The notes under the pieces were generated by a model that did not search any database, was not told where the DNA came from, and worked only from the letters and a program-made list of their open reading frames with translations. A stretch of 64,000 nt of DNA from DAOMFB01 sp963721385. Its GTDB lineage: Bacteria; Acidobacteriota; Thermoanaerobaculia; UBA5066. A program made the position numbers and the translations under genes. Position 1 is the stretch's first letter, and every line of letters starts with the position of its first letter. Shown here piece by piece: positions 1 through 7,810 of the stretch. The DNA lies in assembly GCA_963721385.1 (NCBI GenBank), contig CAVRJB010000019.1, forward strand, positions 496,001-560,000. The letters run 5' to 3'.

Positions 1-1
1 G

Positions 2-313
2 TTCTACCCGGGTGAGTCGAGGCGGACGCAGGACCCGCTCTGGACCTTCCAGGCGCACGTCGCCTACACCTTTCTCCCGGGCCTCTGGCTCGCCGTCGAC
101 GGCACGTACTACACGGGCGGCCGCTCGACGATGGACGGCGTCCAGAGGGACGACCGGCAGTCCAACACGCGCCTCGGCCTGACGGCGTCAGTGCCCCTCA
201 GCCGGGCGATGGCCGTGAAGGCCTCCGCCGCCAAGGGCGCGGCGGTGCGCGTCGGGCAGAACTTCACGACGCTCGCCGTCGCACTGCAGTACCGCTTCTC
301 CGGTTGGCCGTGA
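2..313 (+). CDS. Outer-membrane transporter-like protein, C-terminal fragment
   Basis: Only the last 103 codons are in the window; the gene enters from the left edge and stops with TGA at 311-313. The translation alternates polar and aromatic residues (TFQAHVAYTF, GLWLAVDGTYYTGG) and ends in a strand-like LAVALQYRFSGWP tail, as the last strands of a beta-barrel do. The GGRST and NTRLGLTASVPLSR segments resemble the C-terminus of the transporter/MetA-pathway phenol-degradation barrel family. I infer an outer-membrane location. The substrate is unknown. A TAXI-type binding protein follows 34 bases later on the same strand. Confidence 0.6.
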   Translation, partial: FYPGESRRTQDPLWTFQAHVAYTFLPGLWLAVDGTYYTGGRSTMDGVQRDDRQSNTRLGLTASVPLSRAMAVKASAAKGAAVRVGQNFTTLAVALQYRFSGWP

Positions 314-347
314 GCGGCCGGCCTGTTCAGAATTCGCGGGCGCACCC

Positions 348-1637
348 GTGACACACGAGAACCCGCGAACCCCGGCCCGGCGCCTCCTTCTGGCCGCCCT
401 TCTCGTAGCCGCACTCGTCGGCGTTCTAGCGTTCAGCCTGCTCCGCCTGGTGCCGGTCCCGCCGAAGAGCCTCGTCCTGACGACGGGGCCGGAGGGCGGG
501 GCCTACCGCGTGCTGGGGGAGGAGTACCGCCGCGCCCTCGCTCGCGACGGGATCGACGTGAAGATCGTCACCTCTCTCGGCGACGTCGAGAACCTCAGGC
601 GGCTCGACGACCCGCGCTCGGGCGTCGCGGCCGGCTTCGTCTCGGGCGGCCTCACGACGGCCCAGGCGTCGCCCGGCCTCGCCTCGCTCGGGACGATCTC
701 GTGGGAGCCGCTCTGGATCTTCTGCCGCGGGCTTCCCGAGCCCCTCGAGCTTCCCGCCCTGCGCGGCAAGCGGGTCTCGATCGGCCCCGAAGGGGGCGGC
801 ACCCGGCCGCTCATGCTCACCCTCCTCCGGGCGGAAGGGCTCGAGGACGCCGTCACGCAGCTCCCGCTGACGCCGGGCGGGGGAGGCGAGGCGCTCCTCC
901 GAGGCGAGCTCGACTGCGCCGCCATGGCGACGGCGCCCGAGGCCCCGGTCGTCCGGAAGCTGCTCGCAGACGAGCGCATCGGCCTGGTGTCCTTTCCGCG
1001 CGCGGACGCATACGTCGCGCTCTATCCGTACCTCCGGAAAGTCGTGATCCCGCAGGGGGTCGGAAACCTGGCCGCCAACCGCCCACAGCACGACATGACA
1101 CTGATTGCGCCGATGTCCAGCCTCCTGGTGCGCGAGGATCTGCACCCGGCCATCCAGTTCCTCCTCCTGCAGGCGGCAGACCGGATCCACGGAGGCCCCG
1201 GCATCCTGCGGCGGGCGGGGCAGTTTCCGGCGCCCGAACCCGTGGACGTTCCGCTCTCGACGGCGTCGCGCTCGTTCTACAGGTCGGGCGGAAACGTCTT
1301 CCAGCGGAACCTCCCGTTCTGGCTCTGGGCACGGGTCTCGCACTGGCTCCTCGCGCTCCTCCCCGTCGCGGCGCTGTCGTATCCGGTCTTCCGGCTCCTC
1401 CCGGCCCTGTACGAATGGCTCGTTCGACGCCGGATCATCCGCTTGTACACCGAGCTGCGTCTCCTCGAGGCGCGCTTCGACAAGGGCGATGACGGGGCGG
1501 CGCTCGGGAAGGAGCTCGATCGGCTCGAGGAGAGGGTGAATACGGCGCGAGTCCCGGCGCTCCAGGCCCCGATGCTCTACACGCTCAGGCAGCACGTCGC
1601 GCTCGTGCGCGAGCGGTTCGCGCGGAGCGGCCGCTGA
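348..1637 (+). CDS. TAXI family TRAP-type solute-binding protein, membrane anchored
   Basis: A 429-residue protein. One hydrophobic N-terminal segment (about residues 12-34) anchors a periplasmic domain that opens with TTGPEGGAY (45-53), the hallmark start of TAXI proteins (TRAP-associated extracytoplasmic immunogenic proteins). The body keeps the two-lobed binding-protein pattern (LRGKRVSIGPEGGGTRP, GELDCAAMATAPEAPVV). A second hydrophobic segment near residues 325-350 is followed by a charged helical tail, so this is the membrane-tethered subtype and not a free periplasmic protein. No TRAP permease gene lies in the window, so it may act as a sensor or work with a permease elsewhere. The ligand is unknown; family members often bind dicarboxylates or amino acids. 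Confidence 0.8.
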   Translation: MTHENPRTPARRLLLAALLVAALVGVLAFSLLRLVPVPPKSLVLTTGPEGGAYRVLGEEYRRALARDGIDVKIVTSLGDVENLRRLDDPRSGVAAGFVSGGLTTAQASPGLASLGTISWEPLWIFCRGLPEPLELPALRGKRVSIGPEGGGTRPLMLTLLRAEGLEDAVTQLPLTPGGGGEALLRGELDCAAMATAPEAPVVRKLLADERIGLVSFPRADAYVALYPYLRKVVIPQGVGNLAANRPQHDMTLIAPMSSLLVREDLHPAIQFLLLQAADRIHGGPGILRRAGQFPAPEPVDVPLSTASRSFYRSGGNVFQRNLPFWLWARVSHWLLALLPVAALSYPVFRLLPALYEWLVRRRIIRLYTELRLLEARFDKGDDGAALGKELDRLEERVNTARVPALQAPMLYTLRQHVALVRERFARSGR

Positions 1638-1720
1638 GATCCGGAAACCTCCGGAATGCGGCCCGACACGCCGGAAATCGCCGGGAGCCCCCTCGACGTT
1701 TTCTGCCGGCTCTGGAAAAA

Positions 1721-3274
1721 TTGAGTGTTTCCTGCGGGAAGGCCGAGCTGAAGATCCAATCGATCTGCTTCCTCTCTCTGGCGCTTATGGCCCCGGCGCC
1801 GGTCTACGCGGACCAGTCGTTCCGCCTGTTCGCCGGCGGGGACGCAGCCGCGCCGTTCGTTCTCCGCCCGGGGCTCGGCGGCCTCCCGCCCGAGCGCCCG
1901 CTGGCCGCGGCCACTCGGAGCGCGCCGCCGGCCCCGGCGGAGCCGGTTCTCACGCCTCCGAGGGAGACGGCGGCGAGCCTCCCGGCCTGGGAGCCGAGGC
2001 AGCGGAACTTCGCCCTCGCGGCGGCGGAAGTCGCCGCCATCGAGGTTCTGCCGTGGGCCTACAACCGCTACGTCAGCAAGGGCGACTACGCCTACATCTC
2101 GCTGAAGACGATCCAGCAGAACTTCCAGACGGGCTTCACCTACGACCACGACGCGTTCGACACGAACCAGGGGTCGCACCCCCTGCACGGCAGCCTCTAC
2201 TTCAACGCGGCCCGGTCCAATGGCTATGGCTTCTGGGAGTCGGGGGCCTTCACGTTCTTCGGGAGCTTCCTCTGGGAAACGGTCATGGAGAACGAACCGC
2301 CCGCCATCAACGACATGGTCAACACGACGCTCGGCGGCATGGCGCGAGGAGAGATCGAGCATCGGCTCGCGATCATGATCGTCGACAACACGGCGCGTGG
2401 CCTCGGGCGGGTCCTGCGCGAGGTCGCGGGCCTCGTCGTCGACCCTCTCGGAGGGTTCAACCGGCTCGTCCGCGGCGAGTGGGTCGAAGCAGTTTCAGAA
2501 CCCGCCGGACCGCTTCCCCGGCCGCTTCTACATCGAGATCGACGGGCTCTACCAGCACCGGAGCGGGAGCGCCGTGGCCGGCGACGACCGTCACAGGGAG
2601 GCGGCGCCGCGCTCGTCCGGTACGGCGACCTCTTCGACGGCGCGCATCGCGCGCCGTTCGACTACTTCGACGCGTCGGGAGAGATCGTCCAGCCGGCCGC
2701 CAGCCTGTTCACCCAGTTCGCCACGCGCGGCCTCCTCGCGGACTGGGTTCTCTCGGAGAACGCCGGCGCCCGGCAGCGCCTCGGCCTCTTCCTCCACTTC
2801 GACTACTTCAACGACGCTCCGCTCTACTACGGGGCGCAGGCCTTCGCCCTCGACCATCTGATGCGGGTGCCGCTCGGAAAGGACTTCGAGCTGACGACCG
2901 AGGTCGGCCTCTCGGTGATGCCGCTGGCTGCCGTCGAGGCCGACTATTCCACGGAGGAGAATGATGGAGAGATCAACAGGGGCTACGACTTCAGCCCCGG
3001 CGGCGGCGTCCACGCCTTCGCCTACGTCCGCCGGTACGGCGTCGACGTCGTGAAGCTGGGGTTCTCCACCCAGTGGCAGCACACGTCGAACGGGTTCTCG
3101 GACAACTCCCGGATCGAATCGGCCCTGGCTCAGGGACGCCTCCCGCTGTCGAACCATGTCGCCGTCGGCGGGGCGTGGGCCTGGACCTCGCGGCTCTCCA
3201 CGTACTCGGCCCTTCCGACCGTCTACGTTTCGGCCACGACGTGGCGGGTCTTCGGAGCGGTGATGTTCCGGTGA
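1721..3274 (+). CDS. DUF3943-like outer-membrane protein (two compensating frameshifts)
   Basis: About 517 codons from a TTG start. The N-terminus is signal-peptide-like (KIQSICFLSLALMAPAPVYA, then DQSF). An in-frame ATG at 1787 falls inside the signal and is less likely. The centre has the DUF3943 pattern: NRY..KGDYAYIS, QNFQTGFTYDHDAFDTNQ, HPLHGSLYFNAARSNGY, FWESGAFTFFGSFLWE. The C-terminal half is barrel-like. Between about 2488 and 2605 the plausible protein (KQFQNPPDRFPGRFYIEIDG) lies one frame over, and the original frame resumes at ALVRYGDLFDG, so two opposite single-base shifts are inferred. Other DUF3943 proteins are presumed lipid or envelope associated; no biochemical role is claimed. 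Confidence 0.72.
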   Translation: MSVSCGKAELKIQSICFLSLALMAPAPVYADQSFRLFAGGDAAAPFVLRPGLGGLPPERPLAAATRSAPPAPAEPVLTPPRETAASLPAWEPRQRNFALAAAEVAAIEVLPWAYNRYVSKGDYAYISLKTIQQNFQTGFTYDHDAFDTNQGSHPLHGSLYFNAARSNGYGFWESGAFTFFGSFLWETVMENEPPAINDMVNTTLGGMARGEIEHRLAIMIVDNTARGLGRVLREVAGLVVDPLGGFNRLVRGEWVEAVSEPAGPLPRPLLHRDRRALPAPERERRGRRRPSQGGGAALVRYGDLFDGAHRAPFDYFDASGEIVQPAASLFTQFATRGLLADWVLSENAGARQRLGLFLHFDYFNDAPLYYGAQAFALDHLMRVPLGKDFELTTEVGLSVMPLAAVEADYSTEENDGEINRGYDFSPGGGVHAFAYVRRYGVDVVKLGFSTQWQHTSNGFSDNSRIESALAQGRLPLSNHVAVGGAWAWTSRLSTYSALPTVYVSATTWRVFGAVMFR

Positions 3275-3276
3275 GG

Positions 3277-3948
3277 ATGGAGACGATGCCGATGCGGTCT
3301 CACGTCCCCCGTCTGGCCTGGCTCGCCGCGATGGTCGTTCTCGCCGGACCGGCGTTCGGGCCGGCGACCGCGGCCGCCCAGGAGAACGCCCGCTGGGAGA
3401 TCTCGGCCTTCGCTGGCGGGTTCCTCGGGAGCCGCGTGTACACGAGCGAGAAGGTCGACGTCCTGATGGCGAGCGTGCCGACCGTCGGTCTCCGCGTCGG
3501 CTACCGGGTGTCGCTCACGTTCAGCGTCGAGGCGGCCTGGTCCCGGGCCGATTCGAAGCTCGAGCCGTTCGACCCGGCCACCGGGGAGTTCTTCGGCTCC
3601 TCGACGCCTGTCCTCGTGAACACCTACGAAGTCGACGCCCTCTACTGGTTCGGCCGCGGGAAGGTCCGCGGCTATCTGGGTCTCGGCGGCGGCATCATGC
3701 ATCTCAACCCGTCCGTCGCGACGCTCGACCGGGCCTCCTCCGCCCAGTTCGTCGCGAGCTTCGCGCTTGGCGGGACCTATTCGCTGGGACCCCGCTTCGC
3801 GCTTCGGGCCGACGCGCGCTACCGGTGGCGGGGCGGGCGGACCCGCGTCGGCGCCATCGTCTGCTATCCGGACGGCAAGTGCGAGCCCTTCACGACGAAC
3901 ATCTTCTCCTCCGCCGAAATCACCGGCGGCGTAACGTACCGTTTTTGA
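3277..3948 (+). CDS. Outer-membrane beta-barrel protein (paralogue of the 16838 gene)
   Basis: About 223 residues. The start at 3277 (METMPMRSH) sits next to the upstream stop; a GTG at 3271 that overlaps that stop is an alternative. The signal peptide is LAWLAAMVVLAGPAFGPATAAAQ. The mature part opens with WEISAFAGGFLGSRVY and ends in AEITGGVTYRF, with the terminal aromatic typical of a protein handled by the BAM assembly machinery. It is clearly paralogous to the barrel gene at 16838: both share WEISAF.GG, NTYE.DAL and GG.YSLGP/GGKFSLGP, and both carry two cysteines in a late loop (here VCYPDGKC). An OmpA/OprF-like eight-stranded barrel is likely. Function unknown. Confidence 0.75.
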   Translation: METMPMRSHVPRLAWLAAMVVLAGPAFGPATAAAQENARWEISAFAGGFLGSRVYTSEKVDVLMASVPTVGLRVGYRVSLTFSVEAAWSRADSKLEPFDPATGEFFGSSTPVLVNTYEVDALYWFGRGKVRGYLGLGGGIMHLNPSVATLDRASSAQFVASFALGGTYSLGPRFALRADARYRWRGGRTRVGAIVCYPDGKCEPFTTNIFSSAEITGGVTYRF

Positions 3949-3964
3949 CGGACGGGGGTACTTG

Positions 3965-4734
3965 ATGGGTAGCTTCTTCAGTCGGATTGACCCTGCGCTG
4001 ACCGCGCTCCTTCTGGCCGCGGTGATGCTCGCGACCTGGGGCGTCGGCTTCTGGCTCGGCCGGAGGCTCCGGACGGACGTGAGCGCCCGGCCCGAGGGAA
4101 AGTTCGAGGACGCGGTCGTGGCGATTCTCGGACTCCTCCTGGCGTTTACCTTTTCCATGGCGCTCGCCAAGTACGACCACCGGCGCGAGATGCTCGTCCA
4201 GGACAGCAACGTCGATCGGGGACTTCTACACCTGCGCGAGCCTCCTCCCCGACCCGGTCCGGACGAAGCTGCAGGACGTCGTCCGCGAGTACACGCAGCT
4301 CCGGCTCGACCTCGCACGGGAGAGGGCCGATTCCGCCAGGCTCGAACGGGAGCTCGGACGATTCCAGGCGCTGCAGAACCGGATGACCGGGCTCGTGGGA
4401 GACGCGTTGAGCGCCGGGACGCCGATCGCGGTGCCGCTGACGAACACGCTCAACGACCTGACAAGCGCGCACGCGGCGCGGGTCGTCGCCCTCAAGGACC
4501 GGCTCCCCGAGAGCGTCGTGGCGCTCCTCTTCTTCGCCGCCGCCATCGCGACGGGACTCGTCGGCCGCGCGCAGGGGACTGCGAAGACAGCCTCCGCTCG
4601 GCGGCACGATGAGCTTCCTCTTCCTCGTGACGCTCGTCGTCTACGTCATCCTCGACCTGAACAACCCGGTGAAGGGCTTCATCGTCGTCAGCCAGGAGCC
4701 GATGCAGCGCGTCCTCGCCGGCATGGGGAAGTGA
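3965..4734 (+). CDS. DUF4239 (bestrophin-like) membrane protein, two frameshifts
   Basis: Residues after the ATG at 3965 give two membrane segments (PALTALLLAAVMLATWGVGFWLG and VVAILGLLLAFTFSMALAKYD), then the DUF4239 signature. The reading frame breaks near 4212: DSN continues one base later as SIGDFYTCASLLPDPVR. It breaks again between about 4570 and 4605, after which MSFLFLVTLVVYVILDLNNP and the C-terminus VSQEPMQRVLAGMGK follow. Each segment matches the expected family order, so this is one gene of about 256 codons with two single-base shifts. The family is a membrane protein of unknown function, proposed to be distantly bestrophin-like. A phosphate-selective porin-like gene follows at once. 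Confidence 0.72.
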
Positions 4735-4763
4735 CCGGGCGAGGGTCGACGGGAAGTCTTTCG

Positions 4764-6179
4764 TTGAAGAGCCGCCAGGCAGGCCTGATCGCGCTCGTTC
4801 TGTCGTGCTCCACGGGGTTCTCGGCGGCGGCCCAGGAGCCGCCGCCTCCGTCGACAGAAGGCGCGGCCGCGGCTCCGACGCCAGTACCGGAGGAAGAGGC
4901 CGCCGAGAAACCGCCGGAAGAAAAGACGACCCGCTGGGTCTTCTCGTGGAACGGGTGGGACGGCCTCCGCCTCGGGATGATCCAGAAGACTCCCCCTGAC
5001 GAACCCGAAGCCGGTCTTCGGCCTGACGCCGGAGGGTCCGGATCTACGGTCCGCTGATCGACTTCGAGGAGGTGGCGCTGACGTCCACGATCGGCGTCCG
5101 GCTCGCGGGGGACGCGGCGGCGTTCCACACCTCCGGGAACCTGACGGGCTTCGACGACGGCGCGGAGCTGCGGCGCGCGCGCCTCTTCCTCCGGGGGATT
5201 GGACTCTCCTCCTCCCGCTCGAGTACAGCATCGACCTCGGCTACACGCCGAACATCTTCGTCCTGTATGACGCGTGGCTTCTCTTCCCGGAGCTGAAGTT
5301 CGTCGGGCGGACCAAGTTCGGGCAGTTCCAGCCGCCGCAGGGGCTCGACGTCATCAACAGCAGCTGGGCGATCACCTTCATGGAGCCGGCCGCACCCCTC
5401 CAGGCCCTCGCGCCGGGGACCGAGGCCGGCATCCAGGTGGGAAAGCCCGTCCTCTCCGAGCGCGCCACCTGGAGGCTCGGGATCTTCGGCAACGGCGCGG
5501 GCGGCAGCGACTACGGGCTCGTCGCGAAGAGCTACGGCAGCCTCATCGGCCGGGCGACGTGGCTTCCGACTTGGGAGGGGATGTCCGGCGATGGGTCCGT
5601 ATCGCGCTTTCTTCACGTCGGGCTGAGCACGAACCTTCTCCTCTCCTCGAGCGACACCCTGCGCTACCAGTCCCGCCCCGAGAGCTACATCGCGCCCTAC
5701 GTGATCGACACGGGCGACATGTCCGCGAACAGCGCGATGACGCTCGGCGCGGAGGCCGCCTACGTGAACGGGCCGTTCTCGCTTCAGGCCGAGATCCTCC
5801 ATGCCTGGGTCGACCGGACGACAGGCGAGAACCCGGACTTCGGAGGCTATTACGTCTCGGCGAGCTGGTTCCTGACCGGCGAGAGCCGCCCGTACGACCC
5901 GAAGACCGGAACGTTTACGCGCGTCAGCCCGCGGAAGAGACTTCGACTGGAAGGCGAAGGACGTGGGGAGCGTTCGAGCTGGCGTGCCGATACTCCTTCA
6001 CGAACCTGACCGACCGGAACGTGCAGGGCGGCCGGCTGAACATGCTCATGGGCGGACTGAACTGGTACCTCACGCCGAACATCCGGTGGTACGGCAACGT
6101 CGGACGAGGGCGTGTGACCGGAACCGCGCAGACGGGGTACATGACGATCTTCCAGATGCGCTTCGCGGTCTTCATGTAG
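4764..6179 (+). CDS. Phosphate-selective porin O/P-like protein, three frameshifts
   Basis: It begins at a TTG (4764) preceded by GGGAAG and has a signal peptide (AGLIALVLSCSTGFSAAA) and a Pro/Glu-rich linker. The porin O/P body is spread over three frames. STIGVRLAGDAAAFHTSGN and the RRARLFLRG strand are followed, after a shift near 5208, by LLPLEYSIDLGYTPN, KFGQFQPPQGLDVINSSW and NGPFSLQAEILHAWVDR. After a shift near 5945 comes the C-terminus FTNLTDRNVQGGRLNMLMGG to MRFAVFM. An earlier shift lies near 5035. All three shifts go the same way, as single-base losses would. The protein should form an anion-type outer-membrane channel if expressed intact; as read it would be truncated. Confidence 0.78.
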
Positions 6180-6267
6180 AGGCTTCCCGCGCCGACGATT
6201 CCTGCGCGGCGGGGCTATGATGGCGGACGCGGAACAGAGTGCCTGCTTCCGCTGTGGGGGCACCATC

Positions 6268-7089
6268 GTGCGACTCTCCCGGTTTCTTCCTTCGGGCGGA
6301 AGAGCGTTCTTCCTCCTTGGCCTCGCCACCGCGCTCGCCGTTCCGGCGCGCGCCGAGATGACCCCGCAGGAGCTCGCGAAGCTGGCGCAGAACCCGGTCG
6401 GGAACCTCATCAGCGTGCCGTTCCAGAACAACGCGAATTTCAACTTCGGGCCGGAGCAGGGGACACAGGACGTCCTCAACATCCAGCCTGTCATCCCGCT
6501 CCACATCGACAAGGAATGGAACGTCATCACCCGGACGATCCTCCCGGTCGTCTGGATGCCCGCGCTCTCGCCGACGGGGAGCAGCGTGAGCGGCCTCGGC
6601 GACATGCAGCTCTCGGCGTTTCTCTCGCCGGCGGACCCGCACGGGATCATCTGGGGCGCCGGCACGATCGTCCAGATGCCGACCCACACGAACCCGGCGC
6701 TCGGGAACAACAACTGGGGCCTTGGCCCGACCTTCGTCGTCCTGAGGCTGGAGAAGGGGAATCCGTGGGTCTACGGCGTCCTCGCCAACAACGTCTGGTC
6801 GTTCAGAAGCGGCAGTTCGCCCAGCTACAACAACGGCCTGATCCAGTGGTTCGTGAACTACAACTTCGAGGGGGGGACGTATCTCACCTCGGCCCCGATC
6901 AACACGGTCAACTGGGATGCGGCGAGCGGCCAGATGTGGACCGTCCCGCTCGGAGCCGGCGTCGGCCACATCTTCCATCTCGGCCGGCTGCCGATGAACA
7001 CCTCGATCGACGCCTACTACAACGTCGTGAGGCCGGACAACGCGGCGAACTGGCAGCTTCGGGCCCAGGTCCAGTTCATGTTCCCGTAA
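6268..7089 (+). CDS. Outer-membrane transporter-family protein (phenol-degradation MetA-like barrel)
   Basis: I chose GTG 6268 because it starts directly with a clean signal peptide (MRLSRFLPSGG..FFLLGLATALAVPARA). An in-frame ATG at 6217 would add 17 residues ahead of it. The mature protein has the family pattern NPVGNLISVPFQNNANFNFGP, VLNIQPVIPLHIDKEWN and RTILPVVWMP, then alternating strands and an ending of LRAQVQFMFP. Relatives are annotated simply as transporter and are predicted 12-strand outer-membrane barrels; the substrate is not known. It lies 28 bases upstream of a potassium-channel-like gene and may be co-transcribed with it. Confidence 0.75.
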   Translation: MRLSRFLPSGGRAFFLLGLATALAVPARAEMTPQELAKLAQNPVGNLISVPFQNNANFNFGPEQGTQDVLNIQPVIPLHIDKEWNVITRTILPVVWMPALSPTGSSVSGLGDMQLSAFLSPADPHGIIWGAGTIVQMPTHTNPALGNNNWGLGPTFVVLRLEKGNPWVYGVLANNVWSFRSGSSPSYNNGLIQWFVNYNFEGGTYLTSAPINTVNWDAASGQMWTVPLGAGVGHIFHLGRLPMNTSIDAYYNVVRPDNAANWQLRAQVQFMFP

Positions 7090-7117
7090 TGAGCGCAGGC
7101 GGACGGACGGGGCGGGC

Positions 7118-7810
7118 ATGATGTTCAGGAGGAACGGGGAGATCTGGCCGGGCCTCTGGCGCCACTCGGCCGCGATCTTCCTCGGGATGCTGGTCCTCCT
7201 CTACCTGACGGAGCCTTACGTCGAGGATCTCGAGTTCGGGAAGGTGGCGCGGACGGCGATGTTCACGCTCGTCCTCTTCAGCGGTGCGCTCGCCGTCGGC
7301 GAGCGGAAGAAGCTGCTGATCTGGGCCGGCGGCCTCTCCGCGGCGGCGATCCTCCTGTTGTGGATGAACCACCTCCGGCCCGACCTGGTGCCCCGCGAGT
7401 ACGCGCTGGCGACTGGCCTCATCTTTTCGCTCTTCGTCTCGATCCGGCTCGTCCGCTTCATTCTTCGGGTGCCTGTCGTTGATTCCGAGGTGCTCTGTGC
7501 GGCCGTCGCGACGTACCTGATGTTCGCCCTCGCCTTCTCGTTCTTGGACATCCTCGTGGGACTGTCGGATCCGCAGGCGTTCGCCTGGACCGTCGTGCCG
7601 GGCGCACACCCCAACCTGGACGGCTTCACCTCCATCTACTACAGCCTGACGACGCAGGCAACGCTCGGTTACGGAGACATCGTCCCCGTCTCGCGCACGG
7701 CGCGCCTCATCGCGATGGCGCAGGCCGTCGGCGGGCTGTTCTACATGACGCTTCTCGTCTCGCGGCTCGTCTCCGTCTACTCGTCGGGGCATAAGATCGA
7801 AAAGTCATGA
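7118..7810 (+). CDS. Two-pore-type potassium channel family protein (ion channel domain)
   Basis: 230 residues with about five or six hydrophobic segments. The last pair flanks a pore loop TTQATLGYGDIVP, which contains the K+ selectivity filter TxGYGD (here TLGYGD). After it comes a final helix, LIAMAQAVGGLFYMTLLVSRLV. There is no cytosolic RCK/TrkA-N domain, so this is a short ion_trans_2-type channel in the inner membrane. The N-terminal transmembrane bundle (IFLGMLVLLYLTEPYV, VLFSGALAVGE, LIWAGGLSAAAILLLW) is common in bacterial channels of this length. Its stop overlaps the ATG of the next gene (ATGA at 7807), so the two are probably translationally coupled. Confidence 0.82.
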   Translation: MMFRRNGEIWPGLWRHSAAIFLGMLVLLYLTEPYVEDLEFGKVARTAMFTLVLFSGALAVGERKKLLIWAGGLSAAAILLLWMNHLRPDLVPREYALATGLIFSLFVSIRLVRFILRVPVVDSEVLCAAVATYLMFALAFSFLDILVGLSDPQAFAWTVVPGAHPNLDGFTSIYYSLTTQATLGYGDIVPVSRTARLIAMAQAVGGLFYMTLLVSRLVSVYSSGHKIEKS